From contig NC_135795.1 in NCBI RefSeq assembly GCF_051106095.1, forward strand, positions 751,501-815,500: 64,000 nt of DNA, given 5' to 3'. The DNA is from Pogona vitticeps. Lineage: Eukaryota > Chordata > Lepidosauria > Squamata > Agamidae. A program made the position numbers and the translations under genes. Within the stretch, counting starts at the first letter, position 1. Each line of letters opens with the position of its first letter. A model generated the notes under the pieces. The model searched no databases, was not told the DNA's origin, and saw only the letters and a list, made by a program, of their open reading frames with translations. This document shows, one piece after another, positions 1 to 20,400 of the stretch.

Positions 1-232
1 TAACCGCCATCTAGGGGATCTATTTTGCTCCTGATGTTGTTTGTTCGTTTGTTTCTGGAAAGAATACCAGAACAAGCGGCTGACGTTGCTTGCCATTCTG
101 TCTGCAACAGAGGAGATGAAAATGTCGTCCCAGCCTAGCGCACGGCCTTGACACCCTGACCAGCAAGAGAGAAAAACAGGTGCCAGGCACCGCAGGCTTC
201 CTCTGGTGGAGAAGCCAGTGTAAGGGACTCAC

Positions 233-7844
<7,612 letters not shown>

Positions 7845-8148
7845 GGCGGGGAAGAAGGGGAGGCCGGACCGGGGGAAGAGAAGAGGCTCAGTGGCCCGAG
7901 AACGAAAGCGAGGCCGCCGCCGCCATGCCGCCCGGATCACCTCAGAGCGCCGCTTCCCCCACCTGCCCCCAACGCGGGCGCCTATTGGGCGACTGGCACC
8001 GTCCCGCCCCCTCCCCCAGAGACACCCGCTCTTTTCATTGGGCGGTGGCGTCGTCACCTCTCAGCTGCACCCAATCAAAGCAGAGAGGAGCCTTCGGCCG
8101 GGAAGGAAACCGAAGGGAAAAAATACAGTCTAACACTAGCGTCCCCCG

Positions 8149-8156
8149 TGACGTCA
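8149..8156. promoter_or_regulatory. Consensus CRE (CREB/ATF site)
   Basis: A perfect TGACGTCA palindrome lies roughly mid-way between the two divergent start codons, 306 bp from LCMT1 and 320 bp from ARHGAP17. Full CREs in CpG islands are typical CREB/ATF sites. Use in vivo is inferred. Confidence 0.6.
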
Positions 8157-8275
8157 GGGTTTGTTTTGACCGCGGCGAGCGCCGGCCCTCCTTCTACCCG
8201 CTCGCTCTCTATGGTTAGATGCGGCCTCCTGCGTCAGGTGACTTCCGGCCTCCGACGAGACAGGGAGCCCGCAGA

Positions 8276-8284
8276 ACCGGAAGT
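8276..8284 (+). promoter_or_regulatory. ETS/GABP-type site in ARHGAP17 5' leader region
   Basis: ACCGGAAGT is the full GABPA/ELK consensus. It is flanked by CTTCCGG copies at 8242-8248 and 8294-8300 on the opposite strand, so three ETS cores lie within 60 bp. Clustered ETS sites near start sites are characteristic of bidirectional CpG promoters. The function is inferred. Confidence 0.5.
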
Positions 8285-8476
8285 TAGCGGCGGCTTCCGG
8301 TGGAAGGGGAGGTGGGTGGGAGCGAGCGAGCCCGAAGGAGCTGAGAGAGGCCGGGCAGGCGGGCGGGCGTCCCTTCGTCAGTCAGTCAGGCTGTCGGTGG
8401 CGGCGCCAGTTCGGGGCTGCCGGAAGGCGGAGGGAAGGGGAGCTAGAGCCGCCGCCGCCGCTGCTCAGCCGCCATC

Positions 8477-11400
8477 ATGAAGAAGCAGTTCAACCGCATG
8501 AAGCAGCTGGCCAACCAGACGGTGGGCAGGTGAGAAGGGAGGGAGGGAGGGAGGGAGAGGGCTCGGGTTGCCATGGCGACGGGGGGAGGGGGAGGGGGAG
8601 GAGTGCCTCCCCACCCCCCACCCCGGTTCTGGCGGGACCGGAGGGTGGCCGGGCGACCTCTTTCCTTCCCTCTTGCGCTGAGGCACCTCCGGAAAAAAGC
8701 AGCAGGAGCGACGCCCAGGTTGGTTTGATTCAGTCGTAGGCCGCCTTTCTCCCGAGGAGGGGGACCCAAGGCGGCTCACCGTATCAAAAATCGCAGCCTT
8801 CGAGTTAGGCGTTGGCAAACAAGTAAACTCTCTGCTAATTAAAATGCAGTCGAGTCAATCAAAGCCAATTTCCCCCTGCTTTCTTTGCTATTGTGCTCTC
8901 CTTTGGAGGGGCACCTGTTTTCTCCTTTTTTGTTCTTCTCATGGTTGCCTTCATTATTTTGTTTATTTAAAATGTTCTTCACTCCAGTTTTTCTCCTTGA
9001 AAAGGGCCCAAGTGAAAGGCGGTATTTTAAAGTTGAAAGCGATGGGTATTCAATGGTGGTTGACATCATTAAAAGGCAATGAGTAAAGGGGCATCTTACA
9101 TCATGAACAGGCAATATTAAAGCTTAGAACAATAAATATATACAGTATATAAAAAGTCACTCTGAGGAATGGAAAGCACAAACATGGGAAACACAAGTAG
9201 GAATGAAAAATCCAATCAAAGCACTTATGTCTGAAAGTCCACCTAAAAATCACATACAGGTAGCTGGTTACTGAGGGAAGGCTCCGTATTAAAAAAAATC
9301 TGTTTGAAATACACGATCGTATCCCAGAGAGAGAAAGATCTGTGACCCCAATTGTAATCTCTTTTGGCATTTACCTGGTCAAGGGGCACTGGGGAGTAAA
9401 ATTAATATTACCTCTGAATTTCTAGTACATTGTGGAACACCCCATTCCTCTTGTTTTGTTTCCTCTAAAAATCCTGCGTGTGTTGTCTCATCCCTCTTCT
9501 TAATACCTTAGATTCCTGAGCAGATAAACTGTTAGGTAAGATAAATATAAATTAGAGGAAGAAGGAAGTGTTTTGATTCAGGGATGCTTTGATTTGTCCC
9601 AGTTTTTGGTCATACAAGGAGGATGCTGTGCTTCAAATGAAGGTGAAGCGCCTAATACCAAATATTTTCATTTCCGTGAATCATGGGACCTGTTCTGCCT
9701 TCTCCCTCCCAGTCTCCTGTTTCAGCTTGGAGGTTATAATTCTGTCCTATCTTACAGGCTTATATTATAAAGATCATGGAATGATTATGCTTTTTTTTTA
9801 GCAACCTACCTGCTCCCAAGTGATATATAAATGATAACTGTTGTTTTCTGTTTAACTTTTATTGTTGTATTTTTTCAGTATTGCCTTTCCAATGTCATTG
9901 GTACTTCCTTTTTCTCATTATTCTGCTATAGCCCTCAAAAAACAAAGGGCTGGAGGTGGGAGTGGGGAATTGCTGAAGCAGTGAGATGCTGTGGAAATGC
10001 GCCATTGAATCCTGTCTGCTAACTGTAGATGTAAACCTGTTGTTAATGGTGCAGTTTAGAGCAGCCATTCTCTGTGGGGGCCCATATGGTCCCCTGAGGG
10101 GTCCTGGCACATTTGAAGGGGACCACAGACTGGAAACAGTTCCTTCACACACATCACCTTATGAAGTTCGTTACACAATTTGTACAATCCTGATTCGGCC
10201 TGTATTTCTTTCATATTGGGCTTATGGCCATGGGCCCAAAAAAAAAAGATTGAAAATGGCTGGTTTAGAATATTTAGGGACTTCAGATACACTTGCAGTA
10301 GTTCTTAGATTGTGAGATTCTTGCGGATAATGGGGCTGAAGCTGAGAGGGTGAACTACCACAGTCTCCAGCAAATTCACAACAGAAGCCAGGCCTAACCC
10401 AGAGTCTTCTTGGCTCCCAAGTCGGTCCCTTAGCTCCTCGGCTACTCTCTCGTGCCTTTCTGCTATTGTATCTCTGGAGCCAGGCTATCTAGTAGGATCA
10501 ATGCCAATTGCCTTTTTAATGCTGTTTACTGAAAGTTCTTATTGTTCAGGTCTGGAGAAATGTACAGAGTGTTCTCCTTTGAAAGACGCTTGTAGAAATC
10601 CTTTCGGGGATCCGGTTGACAGGGAGAACAGGAGCTTAGCTGTAAGTGACCTTTGCCTACGGCTGTGTGTGTGTGTGTGTAGGGTGAGGTCTTTTGCTGC
10701 ACTCCCAGAAGATCTGCTGCTATCAGTTCAGTTTATTGCTGGTGCTCTCGGAGTCTGCTGAGCAGGAGCTATCTGTTCGCATTCATTTGCCAGGCGGTGC
10801 ATTATTGGGATCCTCCAGAGGCCAGTGATGTTTGCTTATGCATAAGCCCAGCGTATGCACAAGTTAGAGGAAGTTCTTGTCTCTCCCTTTATTTTGGGTT
10901 AAGTGGGGAACACTTAGAGAATTTGTCTCTTTTGCCTCCTTGGCGCTCAAACACCATAGTCCCCAAAGTTGGTCAACCTCAGAATGATGATATATCAAGT
11001 ACACTTTATTATTTCTGGTTCCATTTGTTTGACATTTGAAGCCTAATTAACCTGAAGCATCCCAGCACAGGGTTCATTGGAACAATATGAAGTTCAATCA
11101 TCCGTGTAACATTAACTTTATAAAATATCAAGTCAGCTTGCAGCCAGATTGATCTTTATGAAACGCAGCATGTCTGAAATAGGTTTTGTCAATTGTTTAC
11201 AAGAGGAGAGTTGTACACACACAGGACAGCTATCATAGTCACCTCCTGGGTCAGTTTGTGCTGCTGAAGCGCTGAGCAAGGTGCTGTGGAGAAGGCTTGC
11301 TTGGTTGATGCTACAATTTTATGCCGCCGTGTGTGCAAGGGAACCTAATCCATGGCACCTTCATGGAAATACGGTGGCTGGTAAAGAAAAGACAAGAAAG

Positions 11401-14400
11401 TGGCGGGGCTGTGGAAAAACCTCTTATTCCTGGGGTTTGGCAGGTGCCCTCAATGCATGACACATTCTCTAGGACCGCAGGAACTCTTTCCAGAATGACA
11501 GGAAGGTGGCGTCACTTGTTATTTGGTGTGTGCGAGATGAGGTCAAAGGGTGTAGCCTGTCATGCTTTGTAGCTGACAGCATCGTATTTGGGAGCTGCCA
11601 GGCGTTTCATTGGCTTTAATGCCACCTGTATTTGGGCTTCTTTAACCAGGAACTGGGATTTTGTTTCACCTTGCGGAGAAAGCCTTAAACAGAGGGTTAG
11701 CCTTTGCCAGAGCGCCTCTGATGCCACCTTGTACGTCCATGCCTGGCAGTTAAGATTGCCGTGAGATGTTTGTAGGATTATAGCCTTAGAGCTTCTCTGC
11801 AGTTTCACATCCCCATCTGCTTTCAGTTCGCATTTGTTTTGAAGGAGGGCTCCGAGGCTGAAAGAGACTCAAGTGAGGAAGAGAGTTGGATGATTGGGTG
11901 CTCCTCTTTCCTATACAAGGAAAATGGTTTCCAGAACCAGCTCTGCAAGGCAGAGCAAAGTGGATGCCTCAGGCGGTGGCAGATGCTGGGAAGCAGCAGG
12001 TCACAGTCGGACAGGGTTGTTTGTGTCACCTGCCCTGCCCTGTATCCCCCAAAGTAGGCAGTCGCCCACAGGTACTGGGCAGGAGAGGGACCTGTTTCCC
12101 AATGCTGAAATCAGACTGAATGGCTCATCCAGTTGGCTGCTGTATAGCGGTGCCTCAGGGTGTTTCCAGCCCTGAGTTTGGTAGTAGTTTCATTTCCTCT
12201 CCTTATCGTCTCAGCGGTTTGAGAATAGCACCAAAGGTTGACTTGGCTTGCCGTATAAGACATTGCTCTGACTGCTTCTCCCACAGAATTTGTATGGGCT
12301 GTCATAGGTGGCTGTCTTACCAAGCCCTAGAAAGTTTGCCGTAAGTCAGAATTGACTTGACAAGCACACCCCTGTTGGTTGTTGTAGGTGGCAGTCGCTA
12401 GTTGGGCATGCCACTCTTTTCTGTATAACTTTTCATTCCAAGCCATTAAATAAGCAGGAAAGAAAATGTCTCTGGGCTTCTGCACGTGGACAAATCATTC
12501 TGTTCTTTTTTTACTGTCTTGTTTTATAAGCCTGTATTGTGTGATCTTCCGCCATTCAACATGAGTTGTCATTGTCCCAGCTCGAAATTAATGACTGCAA
12601 CTTGTTAAAATCTTCTGCAAGGCAGGAGGAAATCGAAGTTAATATGTTCGTTAATCTTCCTCGGGCTCTGCTTCAAGAATGTTTTGACTCTCATTCCAGT
12701 AGAATCTGCTGAGCTGGTAGGACTTGGCTGGCTTTCGGTCGGTTGGGAATTGGATCCTGCGTGCGTTCCTCCCCCTCGTTTTTCAGCTCCTGATTTCTCC
12801 TAATGTGAGGCATTCTGGATCTTACAATGCAGGAAGCATTTCAGAAGTATTCTGGCCTTAAAGCCTTAGTGGTTTTTCTCCTGGAAATTTCTTGGAGTTG
12901 AATCCTCCCTCTTATAAATGATCTTCTTGAACTTTGCTGTACCTTTTCTCCAGCCTTTTCGAAAGTGAAACCGTTTCTTCCTTGTGTCTCATGAAATGAA
13001 TTGTAACCCGCAAACATACATCTCAAACTCCTGAAGCTGCTGCCGTGTTTTTGTTTTGCTTTGTTGTTCTTTATACATGCTTGTTCATGCTTATTGTTCT
13101 CCTTGGGTTTGGAGGCAGGAGTACACTTTATTTATTTATCTCTGCAGTGCAGGGCTTCTAAATTATCCGCCAGAATATTTCCACAATTGGAAGGTGTCAT
13201 ACTAATTTCATGCAGGATCAATGTGTCCTTCAGAGTGAAGAAATTATGGTCGGATTATTTTTGAGGTTCAAAGATGAGTGTGGATCCTCATGTATGAAGC
13301 TGTCAGCATGGAGCTGTCAGCAGGCTTGAAGGAAACCCTAATATTGGCAGAGATGTTTAGGGGAAACTCCAGCTCCCTCCCCCCCCCAATAGCAGCCCTC
13401 TGTGGACGGAGCGTGTGAAGGGAATGGGAAGGAGAATGATGTGGGCAGTGAATGGCACAGAGTGTTGCAGAGGAGAAAATGATTGACTGGAGTGCCAAGC
13501 AGGAGCCTTGCTTACTATGGCAGGTCGCTGCCAGTCCCATGAACAGGGATCCCTCTTCTTTTGATCATTCTTCGGCACCTTCTCTTGCCAAAAGAAGGTG
13601 CGGGTCAGTACAGTCACAGCTGGGGTTATGGGGTGAGAGAGATAACCCTTTGGGCACCTTCCCACTCTTTGACTCTGTCAATCACAGAAGGTCCCAGTGT
13701 TTGTGTGGAGTGTATTTTGGGGGGCAGAAGCTGGTCGTTGGGTCGAACTGAGGGTTTCTTGAGGTATTTTCTTTGCAAAGCTGTCACAGGAATGCAGCCT
13801 GGGAGAAATCTCCATCAAACTACGCTGAACATAAATGGCAGACATGTATGAAATTGCACTCTCAGGCGTCTTCAGCTTGATTTCCTTCTAAATGTGCACC
13901 GAAGCTCTATTTCTGATTCATTCATTCATTCATTTTGCAATCCCTTCTCTGTACACATTTGGGGCAAATTTAGAAACTCTTCATCATCAAAAAAGCCTAA
14001 TGTAGGCTTATCTTATATGACTGCCTTCACTACTCCATCTGAGATATGGGACTAGCCTGAGGCCGCCCTGTATCCCCGTAAATGTTTTGAGCACTTAGTA
14101 CTACTACTACTACTGTAGTAGTAGTAGTAATAGTAGTAGTAGTAATATTTTTGTCTCAGTTGTTTGACAGCTGTCAACCATGGGCCTGGTGGTTCCCACA
14201 AATATCTTTCTTGCACAGCACTCTATTTTAGGCTGCTGGGGAGCTGTGCGGTGATGAATAAGTTCACAATGTGGGTGTGTTCAGTGCCATGTTGACTTTG
14301 TGTGAGGAAGTTGTTTAGCCTGAGTGATGTCAGTTGTACAGATGTGATGGACGCGAACAAGAGATATCCCTCCTATTTGCTGAGCTGGCCCACCAGCCTC

Positions 14401-17400
14401 ATCAGCATGAATCATAAAAGTTCAACATGTCCTTTTAGAACGCCACATTGTGATGTTGCTGGTGTGATCTGAACCAGGGTCGGGAAAAGCCCTACAAGAA
14501 CAAGCTAGCAGGGTGAGGAAGTGGGACAGTACAACCTCAATCAGGACTAACCAGTGGTTAAAATACTGAAATTAAATGTTCGCATGACAAATGTGGTTGT
14601 CCAAATGACAGTAGCAGCAAAAGGCTTTGTGAATGCCCTCATTGTCGGTTGTTGCTTGCTGCAGTAATTCCCCTGATTGTATCACAGCTTTGCCGGTGAG
14701 GCTGAAGGGATTAGCCACCCATAGTAGGAGTGAATTGCTGAGCAATCCTGCGGGGCAGGGGTCTTTTTCTTTTTGCTACATATCCTACCCATCTGACATC
14801 TGTAACGGGCTCACAATCAATATTCATCTTTATTAAAAAAAAGCCTCCTCCAGCAGTTTCATGTGGCTGTGAAAGGCAAAAGAGGGCACTCAAAGGTCCG
14901 CATATCATTAAGGAGGACTGACGCTCTCCTGCCAAGGCCGACACTGCTGACCTTTTGTAGAATCCCTTCTCGGGCTTCCCAACAGCTTCAACTATTGGGG
15001 GGCAGGGCTTGTCACTTGCTGCCCTCATGGCAGGACAGCTCAGGAAGTCACTGAACCCGTGAAAATCCCTTTGCCTTGCACAAACCTCCTTCCTCTCTTT
15101 ACCAGCTTGTTGACTCTCAGGATTCAACTGTTTCCCCGTTTATAGGCAATTTGTTCTCAGAATCAAATTGTTGCAAAACCAACAACACCCACCCCTGTTT
15201 TTAACTGCATTATAAGCTACTTTAGGTCTGGTTCCTGGAGAAAGGGGGGGCATATAAAATAAATAAAATAAATAATAAAAGCACGGTCCCGGGCAAAGTT
15301 CGGCAGTGGCAAGCTGAGCAGCAAAGTTATCCTGTGCGTTTACTTGCCCGATGCCGTAAGTTGGGTGAACTAACAGCACCCTAAGTTGGCAGGTGGCAGT
15401 CCACACAGATGTTTCCTTAGGGGACTGTACACAGTTTTGTAGGATTGGGGTGGAGGAAGCCATCCCACAGGCCCTTAGGTACCAATGGTATGAGCCTGAC
15501 CCCGTTGACTTGGCCGTTTAGTCTGGCAGACCCCTTGCTTTGACTTGGTTTGTCCGGTGATGTGCAGCCTGCTCTGTTCCTCCGAGCTCAGTGTTCTCTC
15601 CTTATCCATATAAAGTCATTATATGGACAAAGGGATTACCCAGCGCTAGGCTCCCCCATGCACGAAATCAACTCACACAGACTACTGTAGGTTCCAGGGC
15701 CCGGTTTGCTTGGCACTAATTGCTGGCTGCACTGAATTGCATGGGGTAAATCTGGTGTCTTCAGAAGAGTTTTGAAAGATTGTAACTGCTTACTGGCTGT
15801 TCCTTTTAATAAAATACATATACAATTAGAATAACAATGTTTCAGTACTGAAATTTGAGTAAACATACACAAGCAAAAAAAAGATACTCATTTAAAACTT
15901 TAGAAAGTAGTTTAAAACACATCAAAGAACAGTGATTATTCTCCCCTCCCCCTTTCTGGAGTCATTTCACTCATTTCTCACCCAGGCATTCAGTTTCCAA
16001 CTGTAAAAAGGGAGATGCTTGCTTGCTTGCTTGCTTGCCGGAGGTCCGTAGGGAAAGGGGCAACCTAGCCTTGCTCAGGACAGGGGTGTTCTGTAGCCTA
16101 AAAGCAGCCACCAACAGGCCTTTTCTCATACCCTCACCAGACCTGAAGGTCTTAAAAGCTAGGAAGGATTATATGGAAAAATCTGGTCCTGCAAACAGCC
16201 TGGACTGAAGCTGTTCAGGACCTTTGTAGGTCATCACCAGCAGTCTAACTTTGGTCCCGGAAATGTTTACATTTAAGGTCTGTATCAATTTAGTGCATGT
16301 TTACCTCTGAGTGTAATCGACACTTCTTTTGGGAGTCAGGTACAGGCTAGGCAAGGGATCCAGAACTGAGTCAAGCTCAAGTTCATTGTGTCCAGATCCC
16401 AAAATTAAAACTGCCATGAGAGGCTTATCTGTTTTTGTTCTTTTTTTTAAAAAAAAATGGCTTGGAAGTGTCAAACTACAGGATCTCTTGACAAACTGAT
16501 CAGCCTCTGGTCACCATTCAAATGAGAACCTACGTAGACTTTAAAAAATGGAAAGAGCTTCATCTCCTAAAAAGAACTCTGCCGGCAGATGAAGGAGCAA
16601 AGGTGGTCCTCCAGGCAGTGAAACCAATGGAGTAGCTTCTCTTCTCTCCCCCCCACCTCTGCTGCAGTGCATAGGGTAGCCATGGGTGTGTCCTTCTCAA
16701 GCCTCTTTCTACTACAGTTCCAGATAAACAAGTCAAGCTGTCAGATGGACCTTGATGTTGTCTGCTCTCTGCGCTTCCTGATCTTGGCTCTTTCCTTCTG
16801 GGACTGCGGAGCAGCCTTCCAAAAGTGCTTGCGAACCGAGCAGACTCAGCCATCCTTAGGCGTAGGTGAGAAGGACCTTGATCTTGGCAAGCCGAAAGGG
16901 TCGGGGGGGGGGGAGCTGCAGCACAGCAAGGAGAGGACCTGCCAGAAGAATATGGAGCAGAGTTTTGGAAGGATCCCTTCTCTTCTTGGCAAAGATTTTC
17001 CCTCTCCTCTCTTTCTGGGAAAGCTACAGGCCTGATGGGGTAGAACTGACAGGTGCGTTAGTCCGTTTCCCTGCCCTCCCCCTGCAAAGCTGTTTCTCCT
17101 GTGCAATCTGCTTTTGCACCTTTCTCCCAGCTCTGCTGGTCCCCTAGAACTTAGCTGGAGCTGCTGAAAAGCCTTGGCAATGTTTGATTCCCCTTGCTCC
17201 GAAAAGGTTTCTCTTTCTAAATAACCCCGTCTCTATGCCATCTATATATTTTGCAGGCAGCTTTTAAAGAGCAGAAATATACGTTTTGTGAAGTGTGCAA
17301 GTGAATCAGTAAAGGCACAGTGTATTTTTAAATCTTTCACTTCCCTCCGTCGTCTGGTGTCAGCTTCCCTTCCTGTACATCTCTACCTTTGCAGCCTTCC

Positions 17401-20400
17401 TCTATTCCCCAAGCACATTTGCAACTGGTTTCTCTCTCACACACACATTGACTCCCCCTTCCCCTTTTTACAGTCGAAAGGAAGAAAGAGTCTGAGGCTG
17501 TTTCCTTTTCTCCCTCCCTGAGACCTGATTAGAGTTAAGAAACAAGCAAGAAAAGAACTGGATTGTGAAGGGGAACAGTTGCAGGGGGGAAAGGAAAAAA
17601 AATATGGAATAGGCTTCCTTGGAATCGGGGCAAGGAGAAACACTTTGCCAAAGTAAAAAAGCCAGTAGGTTTTAGACCTTTGGAGACATTGTTGTGGCTT
17701 CTGATATGCCTTTGAGAAGAAAACAGTGTTTGCATCCTGTCCTCTTGAGTTCCAGTGGAAACGTCACTTACTCCTCCAGTATTGCTTAAAAGTTACAAGT
17801 TTGGGCAAAAACACCAGGCACATTCCCTTCAAATATATTGGATGTTCTCCTCTGAGAGCAGTTCAAAAAAGTACTCAAATGTTGACATTGGTACCTGAGA
17901 ATCTGAGGTACTAGATCTTTTTTCAAACCGCCACAACAACACAGACGTGTTTTCCGAGCTTTGGGGCTGCTTATCCACCTCTCTTTTACCACTTCTTCCA
18001 AACACATACTCCATGAAGGGTCTTGATCCCGCAGCAGTACCAGCAGCATTCTTTCAAAATAGCCATCTTGTCTGCAAGCCATTTCTGGACGCCCATAGTC
18101 CTCAGCAATAACCATCCGTTCTCTTTCCTTACACCCTCCGCGCAAAGTTTAAGGGTGCAGATACGAGGCTTCAGAAGACCACCAGCTCCTTGATGCTTCT
18201 TTTGTGGCGCTGATGTCACCTGTCCTGCCTACCTGAAATCCACTCTGGCATCCTTGAAGTGTGTGAAGGCCATGTAAAAATAAATGACGGTGTCCAAAGT
18301 CTATATGTCTTTGCTGTCATGGAAACTGGCGCTAGAATTCCTATGAGGGCAGTGGGCAGTAAGGGAGGAAAGGTTGGGGGAAAGGAAACACAGCTGTCCA
18401 GGCAGAGCCTGCAGGAGGGAACTTCCATGGGATTTAAACATGCCGTTGTGCAGCGACAGCTCGTGCCTGGCAAAGTAAGGGATGCCAGACGTGGAGTGAG
18501 GCAGGCAAAAGATTGGTTTCCTTTGGGACTTAGTGAGCTTAGTGTGTTCTGCTCCAGAGCCCCCTGGGGGCATGGCGCTGGAGTAATGGCCGCCGGATTG
18601 CCAGTAATGAGAGGCGAAGGTTGCCAAGTGATCTAGGGACCCTCAGTCCGATCCAACATGATGCAGAAAATGTGTTCAGGGAGTCGAGTGTCAGCCAGCT
18701 GTCCTATGCCAGCTCTGTTTGCATTTGTTGTTGGAACTAAAGCAGCGTCCTGTGCTTGGGCTGCCTTGATGGGGTTATTTCGTGGAGCAACGCATTTGCA
18801 CTGTTCAGGGGTGGGAGTGGGGGGATGCCTAAATCCAGGCAGGGCGGCTGCCCCCGTCCGGCTCCGAACTCCTCGAGGCGTGCGCTCCCCGTGCTGCCGT
18901 AGCTCCGCAGAGCAGGCTCGTCCTTGGTGCCTGTCTGTGTACCCGGTTGCTAAGGAGTGTTAAAACAGAGCGGAGCTCCCAGTGACGCAGACGGCGCTGG
19001 GGCCGGATGAGCGGGCTGAGGCCAAGTGGAATTTCTCAGACTGAAGTTCTCGAGCCCTGCAAAGGGGCCCTGTTTCAGGCAGAAGAGGAGGCCAAGCCAA
19101 CTTCATTCCCACTGTCTGGCTTACCGCTTGCAAAGGGGGTCTGGCATGTAAGGGCAGAGCATAGAGCGTTCCTCTCAAAAAGGAACTCCTCGTTTCTTCA
19201 GACAGCTGCAGGGCAGACTCGAAAGAGAAAGGGCACCATCAGCAGAAGGGACGCTTCGTTTCGTTTAAGGAGAGAGCAGAGCTGTGCGTTTGCAGGGGCC
19301 ACCGCAGCACACGAGGCAGGAGGAGCGGGCGGGGGGGAGTCATGATCCTGGCAAGGGTTAGAAGACCTTGCGCTGGTCAAGACCTCTCCTGTATGATGAC
19401 CCCTAAACTAGGGGCCAAAATGTTACGCTGCATTAAAAACTGAGCACCGCCCATAGAGGCTTCTTAGAAATCCCTTCAACTGCTTCGAGCTCATCCTTTT
19501 ATCATTAATCTAAAAAGGGTCTATAAAAGATGATCATACGAGGAAATTTGCAAGCCATGAAGAAAAGAGGAGGACCGAACATGAGGGGGAATGGGTCAGT
19601 AAGGGATCCAGAGCTTTTACATAGTTTGTAAGACCAGGGCTGCTATTGATGGGAAGTGTGGGAGATCTCCTCTGGACAGGATCACTATACCTTCAGACCT
19701 GTTTGACAGCACAAGAACAACAACATGTCTCTCTCTGTCTGTCTGTGTGTATGTATCAGTGATACATAAACTGCCAACTTCAGTGCTTTTAAAGAAAACT
19801 TAATTAAAATGATCCGTAGTTCTATAATGCATGTAACCGTATGTATTATAGAACAGAGTTTAGTTCCTCAGCCTTCATAGGCTATTCAGAATTTTGCAAA
19901 GTCAAGCTGAAGCCCTTTTCGCCTTGCTGATTCAGGGTGAGGTGGGAAGCGGACCCAGAGCGGAGAGGCAGGGAAAGTTCTAGGCACACACAGACACACC
20001 CCTTGGGGCAGGGGGCAGGATTCGGGCGTCAGCATCCCTAGCTAGCTGGTGCTTCGTCGTGGTGCCCACAGATGGCGGGTCAGAGTCTGTCCTCCCCCTC
20101 CTTAACACAATGGTGTTGTCATTTTAGGCAACAGACCTTATGTTTTCTAAACCTGCTGTTGGTCATAGACGGGTCGCGATCGCCGGAGGGAGAGCTAGGG
20201 AGCCTTTTGGTCTTTGCTTCTGGGCAAAACAGCAGTCTTTTTTCCACGGCTTTTCTCCCCCACCCTAGCCTGGCAGCAAGTCCAGCCATTGTATTGCAGG
20301 CAGTGAGCAGGATGTAGGGAGAGGGAAGGCAGCCGCCCGGGACGCTCACTTTCTCAGAGCCCTGAAACCTTGCTGAGCCGAGGCTGCATAACCAAGCGCT

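Noticed and set aside
1-232. Last LCMT1 exon
   Set aside because: No frame here matches the conserved C-terminal block. It must lie outside the window.
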